From Citrobacter sp. wls619 (lineage in GTDB: Bacteria > Pseudomonadota > Gammaproteobacteria > Enterobacterales > Enterobacteriaceae), in assembly GCF_005281345.1 (NCBI RefSeq), contig NZ_SZXJ01000046.1:1-46728 (forward strand): DNA of 46,728 nt, given 5' to 3'. This document shows positions 27,735 to 37,774 of this stretch, one piece after another. Positions within the stretch are counted from its first letter, which is position 1, and each line of letters begins with the position of its first letter. Below the pieces are notes generated by a model. It was not told where the DNA came from. It made no database searches and saw only the letters and a list, made by a program, of their open reading frames with translations. The translations under genes and the position numbers were made by a program.

Positions 27735-28751
27735 ATGAGTTATAAAGCCGTTGCCGCGCTGGCCTTCACCAGCATGTTCAGCATCAGCACCTTGTTAAGC
27801 CCGGCACATGCCGAAGAGCAAGAAAAAGCGCTGAACTTTGGCATTATTTCGACTGAATCACAGCAAAACCTGAAGCCGCAGTGGGAACCGTTCCTGAAAG
27901 ATATGGAAAAATCACTGGGCGTAAAAGTGAACGCCTTCTTTGCGCCGGACTACGCCGGGATAATCCAGGGAATGCGCTTTAACAAAGTCGATATCGCCTG
28001 GTACGGCAACCTCTCCGCAATGGAAGCGGTGGATCGCGCCAACGGACAGGTGTTTGCCCAGACCGTCGCTGCCGATGGCTCTCCGGGGTACTGGAGCGTA
28101 CTGATCGTTAACAAGGACAGCCCGATCAACAACCTGAACGATCTGATCGCCAAACGTAAGGATCTGACCTTCGGCAACGGCGATCCTAACTCCACTTCAG
28201 GCTACCTCGTCCCCGGTTACTACGTCTTCGCCAAAAACAACATCTCCGCCAGCGACTTCAAACGCACCGTCAATGCCGGACACGAAACCAACGCGCTGGC
28301 CGTCGCCAACAAACAGGTGGATGTGGCTACCAACAACACCGAAAACCTCGACAAGCTGAAAACTTCTGCGCCGGACAAGCTGAAAGAGCTGAAGGTTATC
28401 TGGAAGTCACCGCTGATCCCAGGCGATCCGATTGTCTGGCGTAAGAACCTCTCTGAAGCCACCAAGGACAAGGTGTACGACTTCTTTATGAATTACGGCA
28501 AAACGCCGGAGCAGAAAACCGTCCTGGAACGCCTGGGCTGGGCACCGTTCCGCGCCTCCAGCGATCTGCAACTGGTGCCGATTCGCCAACTGGCGCTGTT
28601 TAAAGAGATGCAGGGCGTGAAGGACAACAAAGGGCTGAACGAGGAAGAGAAAACCAGCAAAACCTCGGCGCTGAAAGCACAGCTTGATGATCTCGACCGT
28701 CTGACCGCCGCGCTGGGCGCCATGACCAGCGTCACCAAAGCGGTGCAGTAA
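27735..28751 (+). CDS. phnD: Phosphonate-binding periplasmic protein PhnD
   Basis: Periplasmic receptor delivering phosphonates, notably 2-aminoethylphosphonate, to PhnCE. It has 338 residues from the ATG at 27735; an ATG at 27729 is too close to the GAGG ribosome site. The signal peptide covers about residues 1-26, with cleavage likely after SPAHA. The mature protein has the PhnD family core: [57 protein letters not shown] and [17 protein letters not shown]. It is followed by a BIME that separates it from phnE. Confidence 0.96.
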   Translation: MSYKAVAALAFTSMFSISTLLSPAHAEEQEKALNFGIISTESQQNLKPQWEPFLKDMEKSLGVKVNAFFAPDYAGIIQGMRFNKVDIAWYGNLSAMEAVDRANGQVFAQTVAADGSPGYWSVLIVNKDSPINNLNDLIAKRKDLTFGNGDPNSTSGYLVPGYYVFAKNNISASDFKRTVNAGHETNALAVANKQVDVATNNTENLDKLKTSAPDKLKELKVIWKSPLIPGDPIVWRKNLSEATKDKVYDFFMNYGKTPEQKTVLERLGWAPFRASSDLQLVPIRQLALFKEMQGVKDNKGLNEEEKTSKTSALKAQLDDLDRLTAALGAMTSVTKAVQ

Positions 28752-28757
28752 CCCTGA

Positions 28758-28832
28758 TGCCCGGTGGCGCTTCGCTTACCGGGCCTACAGGACATCGTAG
28801 GCCGGATAAGGCGCAAGCGCCACCATCCGGCA
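28758..28832. repeat. BIME inside the phn operon, between phnD and phnE
   Basis: Two REP units in opposite orientation: GCCCGGTGGCGCTTCGCTTACCGGGC then GCCGGATAAGGCGCAAGCGCCACC and ATCCGGC. The paired element fills nearly all of the 104 bases between phnD and phnE and could form a strong hairpin in the polycistronic mRNA. Confidence 0.85.
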
Positions 28833-28855
28833 ATAACCGACGCACGGAGCTAAAC

Positions 28856-29635
28856 ATGCAAACCATCACCGTCGCCCCACCCAAGCGTAGCTGGTTCTCG
28901 CTGCTGAGCTGGGCCATTCTGCTCGCCGTGCTGGTGGTCTCGTGGAAAGGGGCCGAAATGGCCCCGCTCACGCTGATCCAGGATTCCGGCAATATGGCAA
29001 CCTTCGCCGCCGACTTCTTCCCGCCGGACTTCAGCCAGTGGCAGGACTATCTCGGCGAAATGGCCGTCACCCTACAAATCGCCGTCTGGGGGACTGCCCT
29101 CGCCGTTGTGCTATCGATTCCCTTCGGTTTGATGTGCGCCGATAACCTCGTGCCGTGGTGGATTTACCAGCCGATGCGTCGCCTGATGGATGCCTGTCGC
29201 GCCATCAACGAAATGGTCTTCGCCATGCTGTTTGTGGTCGCCGTTGGTTTGGGTCCGTTTGCCGGGGTGATGGCGCTGTTTATCCATACCACCGGGGTGC
29301 TCTCCAAGCTGCTTTCCGAAGCAGTAGAAGCCATTGAACCCGGTCCGGTAGAAGGCATTCGCGCCACCGGAGCCAACAAGATTGAAGAGATTCTGTACGG
29401 CGTTCTGCCACAGGTCATGCCGCTGCTTATCTCCTACTCGCTGTATCGCTTTGAGTCCAACGTTCGTTCGGCCACGGTGGTCGGGATGGTGGGAGCCGGT
29501 GGTATCGGCGTGACCTTATGGGAAGCAATTCGCGGCTTCCAGTTCCAGCAAACCTGCGCCCTGATGGTGTTAATCATCGTCACAGTCAGTCTGCTGGATT
29601 TCCTCTCCCAGCGTTTGCGTAAGCACTTTATCTGA
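28856..29635 (+). CDS. phnE: Phosphonate ABC transporter permease PhnE
   Basis: Membrane subunit of the phosphonate importer. It has 259 residues, which is the full functional length; E. coli K-12 carries an eight-base duplication that breaks this gene, and no such break is present here. Several membrane segments are visible (about 20-38, 75-95, 125-150, 200-250). The coupling loop to PhnC carries the permease consensus [22 protein letters not shown]. The ATG at 28856 follows GGAGCTAAAC; the frame upstream reads through the BIME and is not coding. Confidence 0.95.
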   Translation: MQTITVAPPKRSWFSLLSWAILLAVLVVSWKGAEMAPLTLIQDSGNMATFAADFFPPDFSQWQDYLGEMAVTLQIAVWGTALAVVLSIPFGLMCADNLVPWWIYQPMRRLMDACRAINEMVFAMLFVVAVGLGPFAGVMALFIHTTGVLSKLLSEAVEAIEPGPVEGIRATGANKIEEILYGVLPQVMPLLISYSLYRFESNVRSATVVGMVGAGGIGVTLWEAIRGFQFQQTCALMVLIIVTVSLLDFLSQRLRKHFI

Positions 29636-29655
29636 TTAGCGAGGCATTGATTGCT

Positions 29656-30381
29656 ATGCACTTGTCTACACATCCGACCAGTTATCCAACGCGTTATCAG
29701 GAAATTGCCGCGAGACTTGAGCAGGAGCTTCGTCAACATTATCGCTGCGGTGATTACCTGCCCGCCGAGCATCAACTGGCCGCGCGCTACGAGGTAAACC
29801 GCCACACCCTGCGCCGCGCCATTGACCAGTTGGTTGAGCGCGGTTGGGTTCAACGTCGTCAGGGCGTGGGCGTGCTGGTGCTGATGCGCCCGTTCGACTA
29901 TCCGCTGAATGCCCAGGCACGCTTCAGCCAGAACCTGCTGGACCAGGGCAGCCACCCCACCAGCGAAAAACTGCTGGCGGTGCTGCGTCCGGCCTCCAGC
30001 CACATTGCTGAAGCGCTGAGCATTAACGAGGGCAATAACGTGATTCACCTGCGCACCCTGCGCCGGGTCAACGGCATCGCCCTGTGCCAAATCGACCACT
30101 ATTTTTCCGACCTCACTCTCTGGCCGCTGTTGCAGGGCTTTAACCACGGCTCACTGCACGACTACCTGCGCGAACAGTCGGGCCTGACGCTGCTACGCAC
30201 GCAAACGCGTATCAGCGCCCGCCGCGCACAGGCCAAAGAGAGCAAGGTGCTGGAAATCCCCAATATGGCGCCGCTGCTGTGCGTGCGCACCCTGAACCAC
30301 CGTGAAGGCGAAGAACAGGCCGCGGAATATTCCGTCAGCCTGACCCGCGCCGACATGATCGAATTCACCATGGAGCACTGA
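29656..30381 (+). CDS. phnF: GntR/HutC-family regulator PhnF
   Basis: Probable transcriptional repressor within the phn operon. It has 241 residues as in E. coli. The N-terminal winged helix-turn-helix lies at about 12-80 (YLPAEHQLAARYEVNRHTLRRAIDQL in two parts, then the wing QRRQGVGVLVL). The UTRA effector domain occupies about 100-235, ending SLTRADMIEFTMEH. The effector is not established in E. coli; mycobacterial PhnF responds to phosphate status. phnG begins directly after its stop codon. Confidence 0.95.
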   Translation: MHLSTHPTSYPTRYQEIAARLEQELRQHYRCGDYLPAEHQLAARYEVNRHTLRRAIDQLVERGWVQRRQGVGVLVLMRPFDYPLNAQARFSQNLLDQGSHPTSEKLLAVLRPASSHIAEALSINEGNNVIHLRTLRRVNGIALCQIDHYFSDLTLWPLLQGFNHGSLHDYLREQSGLTLLRTQTRISARRAQAKESKVLEIPNMAPLLCVRTLNHREGEEQAAEYSVSLTRADMIEFTMEH

Positions 30382-30834
30382 ATGCATTTCGATACCGCCA
30401 CTCGCCAGCGTTGGATGCGCGCGCTGGCTTACAGCAAGGCCGATGCCCTGAATGCGCGCATCAACGCGCTCAAACTGACGCCGGACTATGAGCTTATCCG
30501 CGCCCCGGAAAGCGGACTGATGCAGATCCAGGCCCGCATGGGCGGCACCGGTAATCGCTTCTTTGCCGGCGACACCACGCTTACCCGCGCAGTGGTACGC
30601 CTGAAGAGCGGCACGCTGGGCTACAGCTACCTGCTGGGTCGCAATAAACAACACGCCGAGCAGTGCGCGGTAATTGACGCATTGCTGCAGGAACAGACGC
30701 CTTTCCAGAACCTGATGGAAACCTTAATTGCCCCGCTGGAAGCGGAACGCGATGCGCTGATTAGCGCACGCCGTGCCGAAGTCAACGCCAGCCGGGTCGA
30801 CTTCTTCACGCTGGTACGCGGAGATAACGCATGA
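30382..30834 (+). CDS. phnG: C-P lyase complex subunit PhnG
   Basis: Subunit of the PhnGHIJ core complex. With PhnH and PhnI it supports the first step, in which phosphonate displaces adenine from ATP to give ribose-1-phosphonate-5-triphosphate. It has 150 residues, the normal length. No classical motif is visible; assignment rests on sequence ([18 protein letters not shown], the [10 protein letters not shown] block, and [17 protein letters not shown]) and operon position. It starts immediately after the phnF stop and overlaps phnH by four bases. Confidence 0.95.
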   Translation: MHFDTATRQRWMRALAYSKADALNARINALKLTPDYELIRAPESGLMQIQARMGGTGNRFFAGDTTLTRAVVRLKSGTLGYSYLLGRNKQHAEQCAVIDALLQEQTPFQNLMETLIAPLEAERDALISARRAEVNASRVDFFTLVRGDNA

Positions 30835-31415
30835 CCTTACAAACCGCCTTTAATTTACCCGTTCAGGATGCTCAGCAGAGCTTTCGTCGTCTGCTGAAGG
30901 CCATGAGCGAACCGGGCGTAATCGTCGCCCTGCATCAACTGAAACACGGCTGGCAGCCGCTGGGTCTGGCCACCACCAGCGTGCTGCTGACCCTGGTCGA
31001 TGGCGACACGCCGGTCTGGCTGGCGCCATCGATAGATAACGATATCGCCCGGCAGAATCTGCGTTTTCACACCAACGCGCCGCTGGTGGAGCAGCCGCAA
31101 CAGGCAGCCTTTGCCGTCGCCGACGAGCGCATCAGCAGCGAACAGCTTAACGCCCTCTCCGCCGGTTCCGCCGTCGCGCCAGAGAGCAGCGCCACGCTGA
31201 TTGTGCAGATCTCTGGCTTAAGCGGCGGACGCATGCTGCGTCTGACCGGCGCGGGCATCGCCGAAGAGCGCATGATCGCGCCACAACTGCCGGAATGCCT
31301 GATTCACGAACTTACCGAGCGCCCGCATCCGTTCCCGCTGGGGGTCGATCTGATCCTCACCTGCGGCGAACGTCTGCTGGCTATTCCGCGAACCACCCAT
31401 GTGGAGGTGTGCTGA
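30831..31415 (+). CDS. phnH: C-P lyase complex subunit PhnH
   Basis: Subunit of the PhnGHIJ core, 194 residues as in E. coli. PhnH is a dimeric protein with a PLP-transferase-like fold but without cofactor or active site. Recognised blocks are [19 protein letters not shown] near the N-terminus and the C-terminal [13 protein letters not shown]. It overlaps phnG by four bases and shares one base with the phnI start (TGATG), so its translation is coupled on both sides. Confidence 0.95.
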   Translation: MTLQTAFNLPVQDAQQSFRRLLKAMSEPGVIVALHQLKHGWQPLGLATTSVLLTLVDGDTPVWLAPSIDNDIARQNLRFHTNAPLVEQPQQAAFAVADERISSEQLNALSAGSAVAPESSATLIVQISGLSGGRMLRLTGAGIAEERMIAPQLPECLIHELTERPHPFPLGVDLILTCGERLLAIPRTTHVEVC

Positions 31416-32482
31416 TGTACGTCGCCGTCAAAGGGGGCGAAAAGGCGATAGCCAACGCCCATGCCCTGCAGGAAAGTCGACGCCGGGGCGATGAGAGCAT
31501 TGCTGAACTGAGCGTGGCGCAAATCGAACAACAGATGAACCTGGCCGTCGACCGGGTGATGACCGAAGGCGGCATTGCCGACCGCGAGCTGGCGGCACTG
31601 GCGCTGAAGCAGGCCAGCGGCGATAACGTCGAAGCCATCTTTTTGCTCCGCGCCTACCGCACCACGCTGGCAAAGGTGGCGGTCAGTGAACCGATTAACA
31701 GCGCAGAAATGCGCCTTGAGCGCCGAATTTCTGCGGTCTATAAGGACATTCCCGGCGGACAGCTGTTAGGCCCCACCTACGATTACACCCATCGCCTGTT
31801 GGATTTTACCCTGCTGGCCAATGGTGAAACGCCACCGCTGCGCAGCGCGGAAAATACGCAGGGCGCCTCTCCGCACGTCTTTTCTCTGCTGGCAAATCAA
31901 GGACTGGCAAAACGTGAAGAGGATGATGGCGCGACACCCGACGACATCACCCGCACACCGCCGGTGTACCCCTGTTCACGTGCTTCACGTCTGCAACAGC
32001 TGATGCGCGGTGACGAGGGCTACCTGCTGGCGCTGGCCTACTCCACCCAGCGCGGCTACGGGCGCAACCACCCGTTTGCCGCCGAAATCCGCAGCGGCTA
32101 TGTGGCACTGGAAACCGTGCCGGAAGAGCTGGGATTTGCAGTGAACGTCGGCGAACTGCTGATGACCGAATGCGAAATGGTCAACGGCTTTGTCGCGCCA
32201 GAAAACGAATCCCCCCATTTTACCCGCGGCTACGGACTGGTGTTCGGTATGAGCGAACGTAAAGCGATGGCGATGGCGCTGGTAGACCGCGCCCTACAGG
32301 CAGCCGACTACGATGAAACGGTCACGGGACCGGCGCAGGACGAAGAGTTCGTGCTGGCGCATGCGGATAACGTCGAGGCGGCGGGTTTTGTTTCGCACCT
32401 CAAACTTCCCCATTACGTCGATTTCCAGGCCGAACTGGAACTGCTTAAACGCCTGCAACAGGAGGCCGACCGTGACCACTAA
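31415..32482 (+). CDS. phnI: C-P lyase complex subunit PhnI (nucleosidase)
   Basis: Core subunit with nucleosidase activity; together with PhnG, PhnH and PhnL it couples ribose of ATP to the phosphonate and releases adenine. It has 355 residues (E. coli 354). Conserved stretches include VAVKGGEKAI, VMTEGGIADRELAALALKQA, AVYKDIPGGQLLGPTYDYTH and the C-terminal EEFVLAHADNVEAAGF. The ATG at 31415 overlaps the phnH stop. Its last 11 bases overlap the GTG start of phnJ, whose ribosome-binding site GGAGG lies inside phnI. Confidence 0.95.
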   Translation: MYVAVKGGEKAIANAHALQESRRRGDESIAELSVAQIEQQMNLAVDRVMTEGGIADRELAALALKQASGDNVEAIFLLRAYRTTLAKVAVSEPINSAEMRLERRISAVYKDIPGGQLLGPTYDYTHRLLDFTLLANGETPPLRSAENTQGASPHVFSLLANQGLAKREEDDGATPDDITRTPPVYPCSRASRLQQLMRGDEGYLLALAYSTQRGYGRNHPFAAEIRSGYVALETVPEELGFAVNVGELLMTECEMVNGFVAPENESPHFTRGYGLVFGMSERKAMAMALVDRALQAADYDETVTGPAQDEEFVLAHADNVEAAGFVSHLKLPHYVDFQAELELLKRLQQEADRDH

Positions 32483-33320
32483 CCTCTCCGGCTACAACTT
32501 TGCGTATCTTGATGAGCAGACCAAACGCATGATCCGTCGCGCCATTCTGAAAGCGGTGGCCATCCCCGGCTATCAGGTGCCGTTTGGCGGACGTGAAATG
32601 CCGATGCCCTACGGCTGGGGTACGGGCGGCATTCAGCTTACCGCCAGCGTGATTGGCGAACCGGACGTACTGAAGGTGATTGACCAGGGCGCGGATGACA
32701 CCACCAACGCCGTGTCGATCCGTAATTTCTTCAAGCGTGTGACCGGGGTGAACACCACCGAGCGCACGGAAGACGCGACCTTGATCCAGACCCGCCACCG
32801 CATCCCGGAAACGCCGCTGGTGGAAGATCAGATAATCATCTTCCAGGTGCCGATCCCTGAGCCGCTGCGCTTTATCGAACCGCGCGAAACGGAAACCCGC
32901 ACCATGCACGCGCTGGAAGAGTACGGCATCATGCAGGTGAAACTGTATGAAGATATCGCCCGCTTCGGCCATATCGCCACCACCTACGCCTATCCGGTGA
33001 AGGTTAACGACCGCTACGTCATGGACCCGTCGCCCATCCCGAAATTTGACAACCCGAAGATGGACATGATGCCAGCCCTGCAATTGTTCGGCGCAGGCCG
33101 CGAAAAACGTATCTATGCCGTACCACCGTATACGCGGGTGGAAAGCCTCGATTTCGACGATCACCCATTTACCGTGCAGAGCTGGGATGAACCTTGCGCC
33201 ATCTGCGGATCAACCCATAGCTATCTCGACGAAGTGGTGCTCGATGACAGCGGCAAACGCATGTTTGTCTGCTCCGACACCGACTACTGCCGCCAACAGA
33301 GCGAGGCCCTCAGCAAATGA
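32472..33320 (+). CDS. phnJ: Carbon-phosphorus lyase PhnJ (radical SAM)
   Basis: The enzyme that breaks the C-P bond: it converts ribose-1-phosphonate-5-phosphate to ribose-1,2-cyclic phosphate-5-phosphate plus the alkane (methane from methylphosphonate), using a 4Fe-4S cluster and S-adenosylmethionine. It has 282 residues (E. coli 281). The unusual C-terminal cysteine set is intact: Cys242 and Cys245 in EPCAICGST, then the Cys in FVCSDTDYC at about 267 and 273. GTG start at 32472 lies after GGAGG and gives TTNLSGYNFAYLDEQ; the longer open frame upstream overlaps phnI and is not used. It overlaps phnK by four bases. Confidence 0.95.
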   Translation: MTTNLSGYNFAYLDEQTKRMIRRAILKAVAIPGYQVPFGGREMPMPYGWGTGGIQLTASVIGEPDVLKVIDQGADDTTNAVSIRNFFKRVTGVNTTERTEDATLIQTRHRIPETPLVEDQIIIFQVPIPEPLRFIEPRETETRTMHALEEYGIMQVKLYEDIARFGHIATTYAYPVKVNDRYVMDPSPIPKFDNPKMDMMPALQLFGAGREKRIYAVPPYTRVESLDFDDHPFTVQSWDEPCAICGSTHSYLDEVVLDDSGKRMFVCSDTDYCRQQSEALSK

Positions 33321-34075
33321 CGCAACCGCTGCTTTCAGTCAACAACCTGACCCATCTTTACGCGCCGGGCAAAGGCTTCAGCGATGTCTCTTTTGACCTG
33401 TGGCCTGGCGAAGTGCTGGGTATCGTTGGGGAATCCGGTTCCGGTAAAACTACGCTGCTGAAATCGATCTCTTCACGGCTGACGCCACAAAACGGTGAGA
33501 TTTTGTATCAGAACCGTTCGCTGTATGGCATGAACGAAGCCGACCGTCGCCGCCTGCTGCGCACGGAATGGGGCGTGGTGCACCAGCATCCGCTGGACGG
33601 TCTGCGCCGTCAGGTCTCCGCAGGCGGCAATATTGGTGAACGCCTGATGGCCACCGGGGCTCGCCACTACGGCGACATCCGCGCCACCGCCCAGCGCTGG
33701 CTGGAAGAGGTAGAGATCCCCGCCTCGCGTATCGACGACCTGCCGACCACCTTTTCCGGCGGCATGCAGCAGCGTTTGCAGATCGCCCGTAACCTCGTCA
33801 CCCACCCCAAACTGGTGTTTATGGACGAACCCACCGGCGGGCTGGACGTTTCCGTACAGGCCAAACTGCTGGACCTGCTGCGCGGCCTGGTGGTGGAACT
33901 GGATCTGGCTGTGGTGATTGTCACCCACGATCTGGGCGTTGCGCGCCTGCTGGCCGACCGTTTGCTGGTGATGAAACAGGGCCAGGTGGTGGAAAGTGGG
34001 TTAACCGATCGCGTGCTCGACGATCCGCATCATCCGTATACCCAGTTGCTGGTGTCGTCGGTGTTGCAGAACTGA
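33317..34075 (+). CDS. phnK: C-P lyase ABC-type ATPase PhnK
   Basis: ABC-family ATPase without a membrane partner; structural work on the E. coli complex shows PhnK bound to the PhnGHIJ core, where ATP turnover drives conformational change. It has 252 residues. Motifs: Walker [10 protein letters not shown] near 38, Q loop VVHQHP, signature [15 protein letters not shown], Walker [13 protein letters not shown] and switch His in VIVTHDLGV. The sequence resembles the oligopeptide-transporter (DppF-like) ATPases. It overlaps phnJ by four bases, and a BIME follows. Confidence 0.95.
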   Translation: MTQPLLSVNNLTHLYAPGKGFSDVSFDLWPGEVLGIVGESGSGKTTLLKSISSRLTPQNGEILYQNRSLYGMNEADRRRLLRTEWGVVHQHPLDGLRRQVSAGGNIGERLMATGARHYGDIRATAQRWLEEVEIPASRIDDLPTTFSGGMQQRLQIARNLVTHPKLVFMDEPTGGLDVSVQAKLLDLLRGLVVELDLAVVIVTHDLGVARLLADRLLVMKQGQVVESGLTDRVLDDPHHPYTQLLVSSVLQN

Positions 34076-34085
34076 TTTTTTGTTT

Positions 34086-34164
34086 TGCCGGATGGCGGCT
34101 GCGCCTTATCCGGCCTACGGAGCGGCATTGGTTGCGCCTGATAAGCGCAGCGCCATCAGGCAAT
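34086..34164. repeat. BIME inside the phn operon, between phnK and phnL
   Basis: GCCGGATGGCGGCTGCGCCTTATCCGGC (REP, 34087 on) is followed by GCGCCTGATAAGCGCAGCGCCATCAGGC in the opposite sense. It fills most of the 119-base phnK-phnL spacer and makes this the second internal BIME of the operon. Confidence 0.85.
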
Positions 34165-34194
34165 CGAACGCACAAATGTTTAAAGAGGCTAAAA

Positions 34195-34881
34195 ATGAAC
34201 GCGATCCGCGTTGAAAATGTCAGTAAAACCTTCGTGCTCCACCAGCAAAACGGCGTGCGTCTGCCGGTGCTGCAAAACGCGACTCTGGACGTTAAAAACG
34301 GCGAATGCGTGGTGCTGCACGGTCACTCGGGCAGCGGCAAATCCACGTTGCTGCGTTCGCTGTACGCCAACTACCTGCCGGATGAAGGACACATCCACAT
34401 CCGCCACAGCGATGAATGGGTCGATCTGGTGCAGGCCCCGGCGCGTAAAGTGCTGGAGGTCCGTCGTTCAACTATCGGTTGGGTAAGTCAGTTCCTGCGC
34501 GTGATCCCACGGATTTCCGCGCTGGATGTGGTGATGCAACCACTGCTGGATCTCGGCGTATCCCGTGAGGAATGTGCAGCCAAAGCCGCGAACCTACTTA
34601 CCCGCCTGAATGTTCCTGAGCGCTTGTGGCATCTCGCGCCATCAACCTTTTCCGGCGGCGAACAGCAGCGCGTCAACATCGCCCGTGGGTTTATTGTCGA
34701 TTATCCCATTCTGCTGCTCGATGAGCCTACCGCCTCGCTGGACGCCAAAAACAGCGCCGCCGTGGTGGCGCTGATTGAAGAAGCAAAAGCCCGCGGCGCG
34801 GCAATTGTCGGCATTTTTCACGATCAAACCGTGCGCGACCGCGTCGCGGATCGTCTGCACCTGATGGGAACAACAGCATGA
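34195..34881 (+). CDS. phnL: C-P lyase ABC-type ATPase PhnL
   Basis: Second ABC-type ATPase of the C-P lyase system, needed with PhnGHI for making the ribose-phosphonate intermediate; it can stack on PhnK in the complex. It has 228 residues (E. coli 226). Walker [10 protein letters not shown] near 43, signature [15 protein letters not shown], Walker [12 protein letters not shown] and switch His in GIFHDQTV. The ATG at 34195 follows AGAGGCTAAAA. It overlaps phnM by four bases. Confidence 0.95.
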   Translation: MNAIRVENVSKTFVLHQQNGVRLPVLQNATLDVKNGECVVLHGHSGSGKSTLLRSLYANYLPDEGHIHIRHSDEWVDLVQAPARKVLEVRRSTIGWVSQFLRVIPRISALDVVMQPLLDLGVSREECAAKAANLLTRLNVPERLWHLAPSTFSGGEQQRVNIARGFIVDYPILLLDEPTASLDAKNSAAVVALIEEAKARGAAIVGIFHDQTVRDRVADRLHLMGTTA

Positions 34882-36014
34882 TTATCAACAATGTAAAGCT
34901 GGTGCTGGAAGATGAGGTGGTGCAAGGATCGCTGGAAATTGCAGGTGGGGTTATTCGCACTTTTGCCGAAAGTCAAAGCCAGCTGCCTGAAGCGCTGGAC
35001 GGTGAAGGCGGCTGGCTGCTGCCGGGGCTTATCGAGCTGCATACCGATAACCTCGACAAGTTTTTCACCCCGCGCCCGAAGGTAGACTGGCCTGCCCACT
35101 CGGCAATGAGCAGCCACGATGCTTTAATGGTTGCCAGCGGTATTACCACCGTGCTGGACGCGGTGGCGATTGGCGATGTGCGCGACGGTGGCGACCGTCT
35201 GGAAAACCTGGAAAAAATGATCAATGCGGTGGAAGAGACGCAAAAGCGCGGGGTCAACCGTGCCGAACACCGTCTGCATCTGCGCTGCGAGCTGCCGCAC
35301 CACACCACCCTGCCGCTATTTGAAAAGCTGGTCGGTCGTGAGCCGGTAACGCTGGTGTCGCTGATGGATCACTCACCGGGTCAGCGTCAGTTCGCCAATC
35401 GCGAGAAGTACCGCGAGTATTATCAGGGCAAGTATTCGCTGACCGACGAGCAGATGGCCCGCTATGAAGAAGAGCAACTCGCCCTGGCGGCTCGCTGGTC
35501 ACAACCCAACCGCACCGCCATCGCACAGATGTGTCGTGAACGGCAGATTGCACTGGCGAGCCACGATGACGCCACCCACGATCATGTCCTTGAATCGCAT
35601 CAACTAGGCAGCGTGATCGCCGAATTTCCCACGACGTTCGAAGCCGCCGAAGCCTCGCGCCAGCATGGCATGAACGTGCTGATGGGCGCGCCGAATATCG
35701 TGCGCGGCGGTTCGCACTCCGGCAACGTAGCAGCCCATAAGCTGGCCGAACTGGGGTTACTGGATATCCTCTCTTCCGATTACTACCCCGCCAGTCTGCT
35801 CGACGCAGCATTTCGTGTCGCAGATGACGATACCAACCGTTTTACGCTGCCACAGGCGATTCGTCTGGTGACCCGTAATCCCGCACGGGCGTTGAATCTT
35901 GACGACCGTGGCGTGGTTGCCGAAGGAAAACGCGCAGATCTGGTGCTGGCGCACCGCAAAGGCGGCAACATCCATATCGACCACGTCTGGCGTCAGGGCA
36001 AAAGGGTATTCTGA
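34878..36014 (+). CDS. phnM: Triphosphate ribose-phosphonate pyrophosphohydrolase PhnM
   Basis: Amidohydrolase-superfamily enzyme that removes pyrophosphate from ribose-1-phosphonate-5-triphosphate to give the PhnJ substrate. It has 378 residues as in E. coli. Metal-site elements are visible: [13 protein letters not shown] near 50, the [11 protein letters not shown] block near 135, [11 protein letters not shown] near 230 and [12 protein letters not shown] near 290. It overlaps phnL by four bases, with phnN two bases downstream. Confidence 0.95.
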   Translation: MIINNVKLVLEDEVVQGSLEIAGGVIRTFAESQSQLPEALDGEGGWLLPGLIELHTDNLDKFFTPRPKVDWPAHSAMSSHDALMVASGITTVLDAVAIGDVRDGGDRLENLEKMINAVEETQKRGVNRAEHRLHLRCELPHHTTLPLFEKLVGREPVTLVSLMDHSPGQRQFANREKYREYYQGKYSLTDEQMARYEEEQLALAARWSQPNRTAIAQMCRERQIALASHDDATHDHVLESHQLGSVIAEFPTTFEAAEASRQHGMNVLMGAPNIVRGGSHSGNVAAHKLAELGLLDILSSDYYPASLLDAAFRVADDDTNRFTLPQAIRLVTRNPARALNLDDRGVVAEGKRADLVLAHRKGGNIHIDHVWRQGKRVF

Positions 36015-36016
36015 CT

Positions 36017-36571
36017 ATGGGTAAACTGATCTGGCTGATGGGGCCATCCGGCTCCGGAAAGGACAGTCTGCTGGCGGAACTCCGCCAACAGGAACCGGCA
36101 CAATTGCTGGTGGCACATCGCTACATCACCCGGGCGGCCAACGCCGGGAATGAAAACCACATCGCCCTCAGCGAACAAGAGTTTTTTACCCGTGCCGGGC
36201 AAAACCTGCTGGCGCTAAGCTGGCATGCCAACGGTTTGTACTACGGCGTCGGCGTGGAAATTGACCTCTGGCTGCATGCGGGTTTTGATGTGGTGGTCAA
36301 CGGTTCACGCGCCCATCTGCCGCAGGCGCAATCACGCTATGGCACGGCTTTAACGCCTATCTGCTTACAGGTTTCTCCGGCGATTTTACGCCAACGTCTG
36401 CAGGCACGCGGACGGGAAAGCGAAACGGAAATCGCTGCCCGCCTTGAACGCGCGGCCCGCTACGCGCCTTACGACTGCCACGTCCTGAATAACGATGGAA
36501 GTTTGCTACAGTCAGTCGATACACTGCTCACCCTGATGGGACGCAAGGAGAAGAAACATGTCTGTCTGTGA
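36017..36571 (+). CDS. phnN: Ribose 1,5-bisphosphate phosphokinase PhnN
   Basis: Kinase converting ribose 1,5-bisphosphate to PRPP, which returns the sugar of the C-P lyase pathway to central metabolism. It has 184 residues and a guanylate-kinase-like P-loop fold, with Walker [10 protein letters not shown] at 9-17, the substrate-binding [18 protein letters not shown] block, and a lid rich in Arg ([19 protein letters not shown] in the C-terminal third). It overlaps phnO by 14 bases. Confidence 0.94.
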   Translation: MGKLIWLMGPSGSGKDSLLAELRQQEPAQLLVAHRYITRAANAGNENHIALSEQEFFTRAGQNLLALSWHANGLYYGVGVEIDLWLHAGFDVVVNGSRAHLPQAQSRYGTALTPICLQVSPAILRQRLQARGRESETEIAARLERAARYAPYDCHVLNNDGSLLQSVDTLLTLMGRKEKKHVCL

Positions 36572-36992
36572 ATTACGCCGCGCTACGCTGTATGACACCG
36601 ATGCGGTTTACGCGCTGGTCTGCGAACTGAAGCAGGGTAAATTCGACCACCAGGCCTTTAGCACCGGGTATATAGCAAATCTGCAAGACCCCAATATGCA
36701 CTACCAACTGGCGCTGCTTGACGGACAGGTTATCGGATTGATCGGTCTGCATTTGCAGTTTCACCTGCACCACGCTAACTGGATTGGTGAGATTCAGGAA
36801 CTGGTGGTGATGCCACAGGCTCGGGGGTTGAAGGTAGGCAGCCAGTTGCTGGCCTGGGCCGAAGCCACCGCGCGCGAAGCGGGGGCGGAAATGACCGAGC
36901 TTTCCACCAGCACGCAGCGCCTTGATGCGCATCGTTTTTACCGCCGAGAAGGTTATACGCAGAGCCATTTTCGCTTTACCAAGCCGTTGTAG
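36558..36992 (+). CDS. phnO: Aminoalkylphosphonate N-acetyltransferase PhnO
   Basis: GNAT-family acetyltransferase that acetylates aminoalkylphosphonates such as aminomethylphosphonate, giving substrates the lyase can use. It has 144 residues, as in E. coli. The acetyl-CoA motif is [18 protein letters not shown] (about 90-107) and the closing helix has [11 protein letters not shown]. Its start lies inside phnN after AAGGAGAAGAAAC, and phnP begins nine bases after the stop. Confidence 0.94.
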   Translation: MSVCELRRATLYDTDAVYALVCELKQGKFDHQAFSTGYIANLQDPNMHYQLALLDGQVIGLIGLHLQFHLHHANWIGEIQELVVMPQARGLKVGSQLLAWAEATAREAGAEMTELSTSTQRLDAHRFYRREGYTQSHFRFTKPL

Positions 36993-37001
36993 GGGGATGC
37001 G

Positions 37002-37760
37002 ATGAGTCTGACCATTACGCTTACAGGAACCGGCGGCGCACAGTTGGTACCGGCTTTTGGCTGCAACTGTGCCGCTTGCCAGCGAGCACGTTTACAGACG
37101 CAATACCGCCGACGCCCCTGCAGTGGCGTGGTCAAATTCAACGACGCGGTGACGCTCCTGGATGCAGGGATCCCCCATCTGATGGACGACTGGCCGGCAG
37201 GCAGTTTCCAGCAGTTCCTGCTCACTCACTATCATATGGATCATGTACAGGGACTGTTTCCGCTGCGCTGGGGAGTGGGAAAAACAATCCCGGTGTACGG
37301 CCCACCGGATGAACAGGGCTGCGACGATCTGTTTAAGCACCCCGGCATTCTGGATTTTAGCCAGACCGTCGCGCCGTTTGTGGTGTTCGATTTACAGGGA
37401 TTGCAGGTGACCCCTTTACCGCTCAACCACTCTAAGCTGACGTTCGGCTATCTGCTGGAAACCGCGCACAGCCGCGTGGCATGGCTCTCGGATACCGCCG
37501 GGCTTCCCGACAAGACGCTGAAGTTTCTGCACAATAACCAGCCGCAAGTGATTATCATCGACTGCAGCCACGCCCCACGCGCCGAGCCGCCACGCAATCA
37601 CAGCGATGTAAATACCGTCATCGCCCTAAACGAGGTTATCCGCTGCCCGCGGGTGATCCTGACGCACATCAGTCATCAGTTCGACCTGTGGATGATGGAA
37701 AATCCACTTCCCGCAGGGATTGAGGCTGGATATGACGGAATGGAGATTGTGCTGGAGTAA
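37002..37760 (+). CDS. phnP: Cyclic ribose phosphate phosphodiesterase PhnP
   Basis: Metallo-beta-lactamase-fold phosphodiesterase that opens ribose-1,2-cyclic phosphate-5-phosphate to ribose 1,5-bisphosphate, the PhnN substrate. It has 252 residues. The structural zinc cysteines typical of PhnP are Cys21, Cys23 and Cys26 ([10 protein letters not shown]). The catalytic motif is HYHMDH at 77-82; further metal ligands are in SDTAGLP and LTHISHQ. Last gene of the phn operon; ATG follows AGGGGGATGCG. A toxin-antitoxin pair follows 78 bases later. Confidence 0.95.
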   Translation: MSLTITLTGTGGAQLVPAFGCNCAACQRARLQTQYRRRPCSGVVKFNDAVTLLDAGIPHLMDDWPAGSFQQFLLTHYHMDHVQGLFPLRWGVGKTIPVYGPPDEQGCDDLFKHPGILDFSQTVAPFVVFDLQGLQVTPLPLNHSKLTFGYLLETAHSRVAWLSDTAGLPDKTLKFLHNNQPQVIIIDCSHAPRAEPPRNHSDVNTVIALNEVIRCPRVILTHISHQFDLWMMENPLPAGIEAGYDGMEIVLE

Positions 37761-37774
37761 TTTCCCGGACAATA

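Noticed and set aside
29434-30147. 237-codon minus-strand frame across phnE and phnF
   Set aside because: Covers two well-supported genes in antisense; no promoter or start signal.
32445-33164. 239-codon minus-strand frame inside phnJ
   Set aside because: Antisense shadow of phnJ in a GC-rich stretch.
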